Shown here in pieces: positions 26,544 to 33,852 of a stretch of DNA of 64,000 nt. This DNA is from DAINPP01 sp963667315. Its GTDB lineage: Bacteria; Thermotogota; Thermotogae; MWEM01. Under the pieces are notes generated by a model. It searched no databases. It saw only the letters and a list, made by a program, of their open reading frames with translations, and was not told the origin of the DNA. Every line of letters begins with the position of its first letter. The first letter of the stretch is position 1. A program made the translations under genes and the position numbers. The stretch lies in assembly GCA_963667315.1 (NCBI GenBank), contig OY763325.1, positions 3,720,001-3,784,000 on the forward strand, given 5' to 3'.

Positions 26544-28621
26544 TGAATCGAAGACAAAACTGGAACACTATTCGTGAGGATATCATTGGTTTAAACGAAA
26601 ATTCCAGGAAAAAGAGTTATTTTCCGGAATTAAAACATAAGATTGAAGAGCTTGAAGTGGCAAAAGAGAATATTCAATTGTCTGAACAGAATCTTGAAAA
26701 TCTATTCAATACGATCAATGATGCTATCATCATCAGTCGTTTTGATGGGAGTGTTGTCAAGGTGAATCATGCGATGCTCAAAATGTATGAAGTGAGTACA
26801 GATAATTATGATTCTTTTACGATTCCCGATTATTCATATTCAGAACAGCTAAACGGAAGAGATTTTCCAAATATAATGGAGGAAGCCAGGAAAAAGGGAA
26901 AGATGATCTTTGAATGGAAGGCGTTCAGACCTGTAAGTAAAACGGCATTTGATGTTGAAGTTTCTCTAACAGTAAATAAGTGGTATAACGAAGAAGTCGC
27001 AGTTGCCGTAGTTAGGGATATTTCGGAGCGAAAAAGGTTCGAACGAGAACTGAAAAATGCCAAGGAAGAGGCAGAGGCGGCAAACAAGGCGAAGTCAGAA
27101 TTTCTTGCGAATATGAGTCACGAGATTCGAACGCCAATGAACGGTGTCATAGGGATGTCAACGCTTCTGGCTGATACACATCTTGACTCGGAACAAAAAG
27201 AATATCTTGAGTTTGTCAGATTATCGGCACGAAAGATGATGGGAATCATCAACGATATTTTGGATATATCCAAACTTGAAGCAGGACGAATAGAAGTTGA
27301 AATAAGAGAATTCGGTCTGGAAAAAATGATCGATAATATCCTGGCAATGCTTTCGATGGGCGCGCACAAAAAAGGAATAGAAGTTGTTTATTATATCGAT
27401 AATGAGATTCCCGAATACCTTGAGGGTGATGAACTAAAGATTCGGCAGATATTGACCAATCTCGTTGGAAATGCTGTAAAGTTTACAGATAAAGGAAATA
27501 TTCTGATAGAAGTCAAGAAGCTTTCAGAACAGAATGGAGAATACGAGTTGGAGTTTTCAGTTAAAGATACCGGAATAGGCATCTCAGAAGAAATCCAAAA
27601 AAGATTGTTCAAACCGTTTATTCAGGGAGATTTGAGTTCGACAAAAAAATACCAGGGGACGGGCTTGGGGCTTGCCATTTCAAAACAGCTTGCAGAAATA
27701 ATGGCTGGATCTGTGGGTTTTGAAAGTGAAGAAAAGAAAGGTAGTCGATTCTGGTTCAGGGTGAAATTAAATAAATCAGAACGGGTTGCACATCCGTTCA
27801 GTGATCTGGATATGGATTTAAAAGGGATGAAAATCCTGTTCGTCGATGATAATGAGTTGAATCGGACGATTACCTGTAAGATGCTGCTTAATGAAGGTGC
27901 TGAAGTTATCCTTGCTGATAGTGCGAAAGATGGTATGGAGAAGATTGAACAGAATCAGGACGTTGATCTGGTTCTGCTGGATGTTCATATGCCGTGGATT
28001 GACGGGATAGATATGTTGAAGATGATTGAGGAAAAGTATGGTCATCAATATACCATTCTGATGTATTCATCTGTTGATATACGTGATGATGTAAAGAAGA
28101 TAAAATCACATGGGGCTTCTGATTATCTGATCAAACCGGTAGTCAGGAAGACACTTTTCAGAAAGATAAAAGAAGTATTGAGGCTCAGGGATTCACAACA
28201 AAAGGAAGAGGTTCAAACTCATGAAAGTGAATTTGAAGCGAAAGCAACCGGAACCGGAAAGATTTTAATTGCCGAGGATAATGAGATGAACCTTAAATTG
28301 ATTACTAAAATCTTAAAAAAACTTGGTGATTATACCTTGGTTCTTGCAAGGGATGGAAAAGAAGCGGTGGAGAAATATAAAGGAGCATATCCGGATATCA
28401 TATTCCTGGATATACAAATGCCTGTGATGAACGGGTTGGAGGCTTTTCAGAAAATTAAACAAATCTGTTTGAATGAAAACAGAAAGTTGCCAAAAGTGAT
28501 TGCAATGACTGCGTATGCAATGGAAAGTGACAAAGAGCGATTTTTGAATGCCGGTATGAATTTTCACCTTGCCAAACCGTTTGAGCTTTCAGAAGTTAAA
28601 GCTGCTTTGGGGATAGAATAA
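26543..28621 (+). CDS. PAS hybrid histidine kinase with two receiver domains
   Basis: A 692-residue cytoplasmic kinase with no membrane segment. Order: N-terminal coiled coil (about 20-50), PAS domain (50-170), HisKA with the phospho-acceptor His in NMSHEIRTPMNG (about 192), an ATPase domain (NLVGNAVKFTDKG, DTGIGI, GTGLGLAISKQL), then two receiver domains. Receiver 1 has the phospho-Asp in LVLLDVHMPW (about 480) and a Lys in YLIKP; receiver 2 has DIIFLDIQMPVMNG (about 615) and LAKPF. No output domain is present, so the phosphate must pass to another regulator or the second receiver acts by binding. Translationally coupled to the ErcA-like gene. Confidence 0.92.
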   Translation: MNRRQNWNTIREDIIGLNENSRKKSYFPELKHKIEELEVAKENIQLSEQNLENLFNTINDAIIISRFDGSVVKVNHAMLKMYEVSTDNYDSFTIPDYSYSEQLNGRDFPNIMEEARKKGKMIFEWKAFRPVSKTAFDVEVSLTVNKWYNEEVAVAVVRDISERKRFERELKNAKEEAEAANKAKSEFLANMSHEIRTPMNGVIGMSTLLADTHLDSEQKEYLEFVRLSARKMMGIINDILDISKLEAGRIEVEIREFGLEKMIDNILAMLSMGAHKKGIEVVYYIDNEIPEYLEGDELKIRQILTNLVGNAVKFTDKGNILIEVKKLSEQNGEYELEFSVKDTGIGISEEIQKRLFKPFIQGDLSSTKKYQGTGLGLAISKQLAEIMAGSVGFESEEKKGSRFWFRVKLNKSERVAHPFSDLDMDLKGMKILFVDDNELNRTITCKMLLNEGAEVILADSAKDGMEKIEQNQDVDLVLLDVHMPWIDGIDMLKMIEEKYGHQYTILMYSSVDIRDDVKKIKSHGASDYLIKPVVRKTLFRKIKEVLRLRDSQQKEEVQTHESEFEAKATGTGKILIAEDNEMNLKLITKILKKLGDYTLVLARDGKEAVEKYKGAYPDIIFLDIQMPVMNGLEAFQKIKQICLNENRKLPKVIAMTAYAMESDKERFLNAGMNFHLAKPFELSEVKAALGIE

Positions 28622-28658
28622 AACTGGTTACAAAGAAAATAATTAAAATGTATATAGA

Positions 28659-28690
28659 AGAAAAGGTATCTTTTTAAAGATACCTTTTCT
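28659..28690. terminator. Bidirectional terminator
   Basis: A perfect 12-bp stem, AGAAAAGGTATC/GATACCTTTTCT, with an 8-nt loop, between the histidine kinase gene and the convergent transporter gene. Confidence 0.8.
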
Positions 28691-28713
28691 TATTCTCATA
28701 ATAAAGCAAACTA

Positions 28714-29661
28714 TCAAATCTGGGAAAAAACAAAATAAATGGCAAAGATGATCATCGAGATCAGGGTATAGCCTGTCAGCATCGTATGAACATAGGTTTC
28801 CTCACTCTTTTTACTCTTATTCATAAATACCGGTACGATAAATGCCGGCGGCAGGATGAAGAGTGTGAACAGGGCATGTGTGAACATCTCACCAAAATCG
28901 AAAAACGTCGGAATGACGATGAAGTTCAGAACGAGAAAGACAGGGATCCAATACCCCATTCGCGTCAGGATAAGTATTCCCAGTTCTTTGAACGATTCAC
29001 GTTTAATGTTGATGCCATAACCGATTACGATCAGTATGAGGGGAACGACGAGATTCCCGAGAAAATCGAGTGTACTGATAACGGAAGAGGTGAGCCAGAA
29101 ATCGTAAAGAAACGTTTCAAGCCCCAGTAAATTGAAAAGGACCCCAAAAACAATCCCGATAATGACCGGGGATTTGATGAAATTTGAAATAACCGTTTTC
29201 ACTGAAGCTCCTTTTTTTCCGGCGTTCATCATGATAGGGACAAAAAGAAACCAGATAAAGAATTCATGTCCGAGATCCGCAAGCGCTATCGCACCGGCAT
29301 GTTGAACGCCGTATGCACCGGCAAAAAGACTCCAACCCAACATTCCGTATTCATAACCCGGCAGCAGAAATTGAAAACTGTCGTGTTCACTGCAGAATTT
29401 CTTTCCTGCAAATCTACCCCAGAACAAAGCAGCGATATTCAGTCCGAAGATGATTATTGAAAAGAAAAGAACGTTGAGATCCAGTCTGACACTCAGAAAA
29501 GTGATAAACAATACCGAAGGGAGGGCAAAGTTTACGACGATTTTTTTCAGATCATCTATCGTGGTACTCGACAAAAACTGCTTTTTCTTTATGAAATATC
29601 CCAACCCCAGTAACAAAAATATCGGGATGACTCTGCTAATCAATTCAAGAACTTTTTCCAT
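28714..29661 (-). CDS. AEC-family (auxin efflux carrier-like) transporter
   Basis: A 315-residue integral membrane protein with about ten hydrophobic helices in two repeats. The opening IPIFLLLGLGYFIKKKQFLS, then KKIVVNFALPSVLFITFLS and the second-half start PVIIGIVFGVLFNLLGLE are characteristic of the AEC family. Bacterial members export or take up organic acids such as malate; the cargo here is not predictable. ATG 29661 has GGAGAG upstream. It appears to be monocistronic, with divergent regulatory sequence for the repeat protein on its 5' side. Confidence 0.85.
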   Translation of the reverse strand: MEKVLELISRVIPIFLLLGLGYFIKKKQFLSSTTIDDLKKIVVNFALPSVLFITFLSVRLDLNVLFFSIIIFGLNIAALFWGRFAGKKFCSEHDSFQFLLPGYEYGMLGWSLFAGAYGVQHAGAIALADLGHEFFIWFLFVPIMMNAGKKGASVKTVISNFIKSPVIIGIVFGVLFNLLGLETFLYDFWLTSSVISTLDFLGNLVVPLILIVIGYGINIKRESFKELGILILTRMGYWIPVFLVLNFIVIPTFFDFGEMFTHALFTLFILPPAFIVPVFMNKSKKSEETYVHTMLTGYTLISMIIFAIYFVFSQI

Positions 29662-29735
29662 GTATACTCTCCTTTTTCTTTTATCGAAATGAATTTCTCA
29701 ATCATTCAGACCATTATATCAGAAATAATACGGAA

Positions 29736-29791
29736 TTCTAAGCAAACTCTAAGGTGATTCTAAAGTTCCTTTAAGCTTAGGCGATTACAAT
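29736..29791 (+). promoter_or_regulatory. Promoter with four 11-bp-phased direct repeats
   Basis: Heptamers TTCTAAG (29736), CTCTAAG (29747), TTCTAAA (29758) and CTTTAAG (29769) repeat at exactly 11 bp with 4-bp gaps. A -10 box TACAAT is at 29786-29791. The position of the -35 (29763-29768) overlaps the third and fourth repeats and has no -35 consensus. This is the layout of promoters activated by PhoB/OmpR-family response regulators. It drives the tandem-repeat secreted protein. Confidence 0.65.
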
Positions 29792-29826
29792 AGGCATGTA
29801 AATACAAAACTTAGGAGGTAATTGAA

Positions 29827-30459
29827 ATGAAAAAACTATTAGCGGTATTAATCGTGGTAATCGTTGTAAGTGGTATGGTAATGGCAGCCGGTGGATACAG
29901 AAATTCTGATTCAACAATGAATGGAATGGGAAATCGTTATTCGATCAATCAGACAGAAACAACGGAAGGAATAGCTCCTGAAGACGGAACGGGCAACCGA
30001 TACGGAAGCATGCAGGAAACAAACGGAAAAGGCATGAACAATCAGAGTGTCAGAGGAAGAACAGTACAGGGAGCGGGAAACAACGGTGTATGTGATGAAA
30101 GTTGTGAAGACTGTGGAATAGCTCCTGAAGATGGAACGGGCAACCGATATGGAAGCATGCAGGAAACAAACGGAAAAGGCATGAACAATCAGAGTGTCAG
30201 AGGAAGAACAGTACAGGGAGCGGGAAACAACGGTGTATGTGATGAAAGTTGTGAAGACTGCGGAATAGCCCCTGAAGACGGAACGGGCAACCGATATGGA
30301 AGCATGCAGGAAACAAACGGAAAAGGCATGAACAATCAGAGTGTCAGAGGGAGAAGCGTACAGAGAGCGGGAAACAACGGTGTATGTGATGAAAGTTGTG
30401 AAGATTGTGGCGTATCACTTGAATCGGGAACTGGGAATCAATTCGGGAGAAATAAGTAA
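29827..30459 (+). CDS. Secreted tandem-repeat protein with CxxxCxxC motifs
   Basis: A 210-residue protein with a signal peptide (KKLLAVLIVVIVVSGMVMAA). The mature part is three nearly identical 49-residue repeats, each starting GIAPEDGTGNRYGSMQ and ending NNGVCDESCEDC, plus a short fourth start (GVSLESGTGNQFG). It is rich in Gly, Asn, Gln and Ser and without hydrophobic core, so probably disordered. The CxxxCxxC at each repeat end suggests metal binding or disulfides. Strong AGGAGGT site. It lies behind a promoter with four phased repeats, so it is probably an induced stress or metal-response protein; its terminator has been split by an IS element. No known family recognised. Confidence 0.75.
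   Translation: MKKLLAVLIVVIVVSGMVMAAGGYRNSDSTMNGMGNRYSINQTETTEGIAPEDGTGNRYGSMQETNGKGMNNQSVRGRTVQGAGNNGVCDESCEDCGIAPEDGTGNRYGSMQETNGKGMNNQSVRGRTVQGAGNNGVCDESCEDCGIAPEDGTGNRYGSMQETNGKGMNNQSVRGRSVQRAGNNGVCDESCEDCGVSLESGTGNQFGRNK
29968..30408 (+). repeat. Three tandem 147-bp repeats inside the coding region
   Basis: Units at 29968-30114, 30115-30261 and 30262-30408, each exactly 49 codons and starting GGAATAGC. Only a handful of mostly synonymous differences separate them, and unit 3 has two or three amino-acid changes near its end. Such similarity implies recent duplication and copy-number variability. Confidence 0.95.
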
Positions 30460-30492
30460 TTATTTTCAAAATAAAAAGGTACTGCTTTTATG

Positions 30493-30544
30493 AAATGCAC
30501 CCCAAAAGTTGGACAGAAATAAAAAAACTTTTGGAGGTGCATTT
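30493..30544 (+). promoter_or_regulatory. Stem-loop covering the orfA ribosome site
   Basis: 18 bp of complementarity (30493-30510 with 30526-30544, one bulged A) around a 15-nt loop. The right arm contains the GGAGG ribosome site of orfA. Transcripts entering from outside include the left arm and would fold and hide the site. This is a protective device known from other insertion sequences. Confidence 0.65.
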
Positions 30545-30548
30545 TTTC

Positions 30549-31052
30549 ATGGCGAAATACGAGATGAAAAAGAAGGAAGAATTTATTGAAAAAATGAAGA
30601 CAAAGCAGTACAGTATCAAAGAGGCAGCAAAAGAAACAGGGATATCAAGGAGTCTTGGAACAAGATGGTGGCAATACTACCAGCTAAATGAAGAAGCCTA
30701 TTATACAAAAGCAAAAGGGAAATATCCTGAATCATTCAGAAAATATGCTATAAAATATACGACAGAAAATGAGCTCAGCCTATCAGAAGCATCAGCAGTG
30801 TTAGGGATACCATCCGTATCAACATTGTGGAACTGGCAGAAGATCTATGAAAGAGAGGGTGAAGAGGGTTTGAGTCGGATAAGGAAAGGACGACCAACGG
30901 GAAAGAAAATACAGCGTAAAGAGCCTCAAACAGAGGAAGAGAAGAAGATACGAGAATTAGAAGAGGAAAATGAATATTTGAAGACGGAGTTGGCCTACAT
31001 AAAAAAATTGATTGCCTTAGAGGAAGCCAGAAGAAACTCAAACAACGTGTAA
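30549..31052 (+). CDS. IS3-family transposase OrfA
   Basis: 167 residues from ATG 30549, which follows GGAGG; an upstream in-frame ATG at 30495 lies inside the terminal repeat and hairpin and is unlikely to be used. Two helix-turn-helix segments are seen, YSIKEAAKETGISRSLGTRW and LSLSEASAVLGIPSVSTLWN. A leucine-zipper-like helix near the end (EEEKKIRELEEENEYLKTEL) is typical of IS150-group OrfA. It recognises the terminal repeats. Near the end the heptamer A-AAA-AAA (31001-31007) is in the correct phase for -1 frameshifting into OrfB. Confidence 0.9.
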   Translation: MAKYEMKKKEEFIEKMKTKQYSIKEAAKETGISRSLGTRWWQYYQLNEEAYYTKAKGKYPESFRKYAIKYTTENELSLSEASAVLGIPSVSTLWNWQKIYEREGEEGLSRIRKGRPTGKKIQRKEPQTEEEKKIRELEEENEYLKTELAYIKKLIALEEARRNSNNV

Positions 31053-31090
31053 AAGCGGCGGTAGTAGATACTCTAAGGCAACAATATGAC

Positions 31091-31903
31091 TTGAGACAGC
31101 TCTTGAAAGCAGCCAATCTGTCACGGTCAACTTTTTACTACCATTTGAAGCAAATGAAGCAACCAGATAAAAACGCAGAATTGAAAGCCAGGATAAAAGA
31201 GATTTTCCACGAGAGTCGTGGGCGATATGGTTATAGGCGTATAACGATGAAACTAAACCAATTAGGTTATGTCGTAAACCATAAGAAGGTTCAGCGTTTG
31301 ATGCGTGAATCAGGTATCATCTGCCAAGTCAGGATGAAGAAATATCGTTCCTATAAGGGAGAAGCAGGTAAGACAGCACCTAATCTCTTGAAAAGAGATT
31401 TTAGCGCCAAAAAGATTAACGAAAAATGGCTGACAGACATCACTCAATTTTCATTGTTCGGTCAAAAGCTTTACCTGTCTCCTATCTTGGATTGCTTCAG
31501 TCTGGAGATCGTTTCCTATTCACTGACAACTAGCCCGAATCTTGGCCAAATCGCGGAAATGCTGGAAAATGCCTTCTCTAAATATGATTCTCTTGAAGGG
31601 TTAATCATGCATTCAGATCAGGGGTGGCAATACCAACATCATCGTTACAGAAGAGCACTTAACAAAAACGGTATTACCCAAAGTATGAGCCGAAAAGGGA
31701 ATTGTTATGATAACGCGTTAATGGAGAACTTTTTTGGTTTACTCAAATCAGAATTATTATATCTACAGGTTTTTGATGATATTGATCATTTTAAGCATGA
31801 ACTTCATCATTACATTCGTTGGTATAATGAGGATAGAATTAAGCTGAAATTAAATGGAATGTCCCCGATTCAATTTCGAGAACATTCCCTTTTAACTTCT
31901 TAA
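31091..31903 (+). CDS. IS3-family transposase OrfB (DDE integrase)
   Basis: 270 residues from TTG 31091, but the frame is open from 31007, directly at the slippery site, so the functional product is probably the OrfAB fusion. The HTH_21-like start is followed by the rve integrase core. The three catalytic acids are in KWLTDITQF (Asp), MHSDQGWQYQ (Asp) and NALMENFFGLLKSE (Glu), with the IS3-type spacing. It catalyses strand transfer. No internal stops, so the enzyme looks intact. Confidence 0.92.
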   Translation: MRQLLKAANLSRSTFYYHLKQMKQPDKNAELKARIKEIFHESRGRYGYRRITMKLNQLGYVVNHKKVQRLMRESGIICQVRMKKYRSYKGEAGKTAPNLLKRDFSAKKINEKWLTDITQFSLFGQKLYLSPILDCFSLEIVSYSLTTSPNLGQIAEMLENAFSKYDSLEGLIMHSDQGWQYQHHRYRRALNKNGITQSMSRKGNCYDNALMENFFGLLKSELLYLQVFDDIDHFKHELHHYIRWYNEDRIKLKLNGMSPIQFREHSLLTS

Positions 31904-31968
31904 TTTTCCCTGTCCAACTTTTTGGGGTCAGATCATTTAAGCAGTGCCTTTTTTGATGTTCATGGGAT

Positions 31969-32121
31969 TCAGAGAGAAAATATCCTAAAATAATTTAAGG
32001 ATGCGAAAAGTTCAATGAGCTCTTCTCTTTCACCTTCTTCAATGGCATAATCATCAACAAAATTTGTCAAATCAAACCCATTTCGATTTCCTAAAGCAGC
32101 AGATGTTGTAAATTTCTTTCC
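31969..32121 (-). pseudogene. Coding-like 50-codon segment in frame after mrdA
   Basis: After the TAA of the PBP2 gene (32122-32124) the same minus-strand frame remains open for 50 more codons, to TGA at 31969. It reads like real protein, for example NRNGFDLTNFVDDYAIEEGE followed by REELIELFASLNYF, but has no good start codon or ribosome site. It may be the remnant of a deleted gene's 3' end, a former C-terminal extension of PBP2, or chance. The IS lies just downstream. I recognise no family. Confidence 0.3.
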
Positions 32122-33852
32122 TTATTGATCATCAAATTCGAGCAGAAGATAGTCAAATATTTCTTTTGCGACGGGCGCAGCTGTTTGTCCGCCATATCCC
32201 CCTTTTTCCACCAAGACGAGGACACAGTATTCAGGGTCATCAAAAGGGTAGATTCCTCCAAAAAAGGCATTGTATACTCCTTCTTCCCCAGTTTCAGCGG
32301 TTCCTGTTTTCGAAGATAATCTGTCTTTGTAGTCGGAATCCTTGAACACATCATATGCCGTTCCACCGGGTTGTGATGCTCCTGCATTCATGGCATATTT
32401 CAGGTACACCCAATGACTCTTAGGCAGACTTAAGAAGGTTTGTGGAATCGTAAAGGGGTTTGCTGTGATAAATGAATCGTTTTTTTTGCCTTCCAGTGCA
32501 ATAAGCTCGAAGAGTTTTATCAGTTCAATCGGCGTTAACTGAACGTATCCCTGACCGATAGAAGCAAGAACAGTATCACCGAGATACCAGTTTTCACCGG
32601 TTATCTCTTTTTTCCAGTAACGTGAAGGATAAATCCCTTCAACTTCACCGGGGAGTTTAATATTACTGAGCTTATCCAGTCCGATGGTATCACTGACACT
32701 TTTCAGATAATCAATTCCCATTTCCAATCCGGCATTATAAAAAAATACATTGCAGGATTTTTTTATCGCTTCAAAGAGGGTAACGGTTCCGTGTCCCGTT
32801 GGAATCCAGTCATTGTATTTGTATTCTGTTGTGCCATCATTGGAATATAAGGAGAAACTTCCCTTGCAGTTCACCCTTCCGGTGATGAAATCGTAAGTCG
32901 TTCGTTCTTTTCCGCCGATGGCACAAATCGCCATAAAGGGTTTTATAAGACTTCCGGGGTTGTATCTTGCTGAGATAGCACGATCCAGAAAAATTTTGTC
33001 ATCATTTGAAACAATATTTTTCCATTTTTCAACAGGAATGGATTCCGACATCTCATAACTTTCATAATAAGGGTTGGAGACCATTGTCAGGATTTCACCG
33101 GTTTTAGGTTTGGAAACGATTACAACTGAAGGTTCTTCAAATTGCTCAAGAAGGCTTTCTGTGTATTTCTGCAAATCATAGTCGATTGAAAGGTATATGT
33201 CCTGACCCTTCTGTGGTTTTCTCAACCATGTATTCTGAAGTTGTCTCGTGATCGAATCGACCTCAACCTGTTGTATTCCCGGTATCCCGTTGAGTGTATC
33301 CTCGAAACTTTTTTCTATACCGGCAACACCCAGCAGCTCATGATTGACATATCCGATTACATGGCTCAAACTGCCTTCAAACTGATATTTACGTTCAAAG
33401 TTGTAGATTATTTTTATCAGCGGGTTTGTAACAGAAAGATCGGGACGTATTTTGATATCGATATTTTTATTGTATGCATCATTGATATCAATCGTTGATA
33501 TCCCTGTCATAAGTGAGATGTCATCGATGAGATCCTGCCTTCTTGAACCGTATATACCTTTGAAACTCTCGGAAATATCGATATAACGATTTACGGTTGT
33601 ATATGCGAGTAATTTTCCGTTTCTGTCATATATGTTTCCACGATAGGCTGGAATTTCAATCCGTCTCATCCTGATCTCGTCAAAGTATTTGGCGTATTTT
33701 TCACTTTGATTGATCTGCAGATCGTATGCCCTGTAGAGAAACACCGAAAAGACAACAAAAAGGATAATCCATAGCAGGATTACCCTTTTGTTGTGTTCTC
33801 TTTTTTTCTTTATGGTTTTTAAGTTTATATCTTTAAAACTACCTTTCCGCAT
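32122..33852 (-). CDS. mrdA: Penicillin-binding protein 2-type transpeptidase
   Basis: A 576-residue class B penicillin-binding protein that cross-links peptidoglycan, probably in elongation. One N-terminal membrane helix (about 24-42) is followed by the PBP dimerisation/pedestal domain (IPAYRGNIYDRNGKLLAYTT, HVIGYVNHELLGVAGIEKSF) and the transpeptidase domain with all three motifs: SLIK in ARYNPGSLIKPF, SCN in KKSCNVFF, and KTGT in SSKTGTAETG. The start overlaps the end of tdh by 28 bases, so translation is probably coupled. It is the last gene of the sigma-ygiQ-tdh-mrdA operon. FtsI is the alternative; the pedestal motifs favour PBP2. Confidence 0.88.
   Translation of the reverse strand: MRKGSFKDINLKTIKKKREHNKRVILLWIILFVVFSVFLYRAYDLQINQSEKYAKYFDEIRMRRIEIPAYRGNIYDRNGKLLAYTTVNRYIDISESFKGIYGSRRQDLIDDISLMTGISTIDINDAYNKNIDIKIRPDLSVTNPLIKIIYNFERKYQFEGSLSHVIGYVNHELLGVAGIEKSFEDTLNGIPGIQQVEVDSITRQLQNTWLRKPQKGQDIYLSIDYDLQKYTESLLEQFEEPSVVIVSKPKTGEILTMVSNPYYESYEMSESIPVEKWKNIVSNDDKIFLDRAISARYNPGSLIKPFMAICAIGGKERTTYDFITGRVNCKGSFSLYSNDGTTEYKYNDWIPTGHGTVTLFEAIKKSCNVFFYNAGLEMGIDYLKSVSDTIGLDKLSNIKLPGEVEGIYPSRYWKKEITGENWYLGDTVLASIGQGYVQLTPIELIKLFELIALEGKKNDSFITANPFTIPQTFLSLPKSHWVYLKYAMNAGASQPGGTAYDVFKDSDYKDRLSSKTGTAETGEEGVYNAFFGGIYPFDDPEYCVLVLVEKGGYGGQTAAPVAKEIFDYLLLEFDDQ

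Larger units (their letters stand above)
30491..31935 (+). mobile_element. Complete IS3-family insertion sequence, IS150-like
   Basis: A 1445-bp element. Its ends are imperfect inverted repeats of about 26 bp: left TGAAATGCACCCCAAAAGTT then GGACAG, right (complement) TGATCTGACCCCAAAAAGTT then GGACAG. It has TG...CA termini and a 4-bp target duplication TTTA (30487-30490 and 31936-31939). It encodes overlapping OrfA and OrfB with an A7 slippery site. Both frames and the DDE residues are intact, so it is probably active or recently so. Confidence 0.92.
30473..31953 (+). other. Host terminator split by the insertion sequence
   Basis: Left arm AAAAAGGTACTGC (30473-30485) and right arm GCAGTGCCTTTTT (31941-31953) are complementary over 13 bp with one G-T wobble. 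Removing the IS and one TTTA copy restores a hairpin with loop TTTTAA and a T run, 14 bases after the repeat-protein stop. The element therefore sits in the loop of that gene's terminator. Confidence 0.8.

Noticed and set aside
29968..30408. Possible CRISPR-like repeat array
   Set aside because: The units are 147 bp, contiguous without spacers, in frame and coding. They are protein tandem repeats.
30495..30548. Start of OrfA at ATG 30495
   Set aside because: It lies within the IS end and in the left arm of the hairpin, has no ribosome site, and ATG 30549 is well placed after GGAGG.
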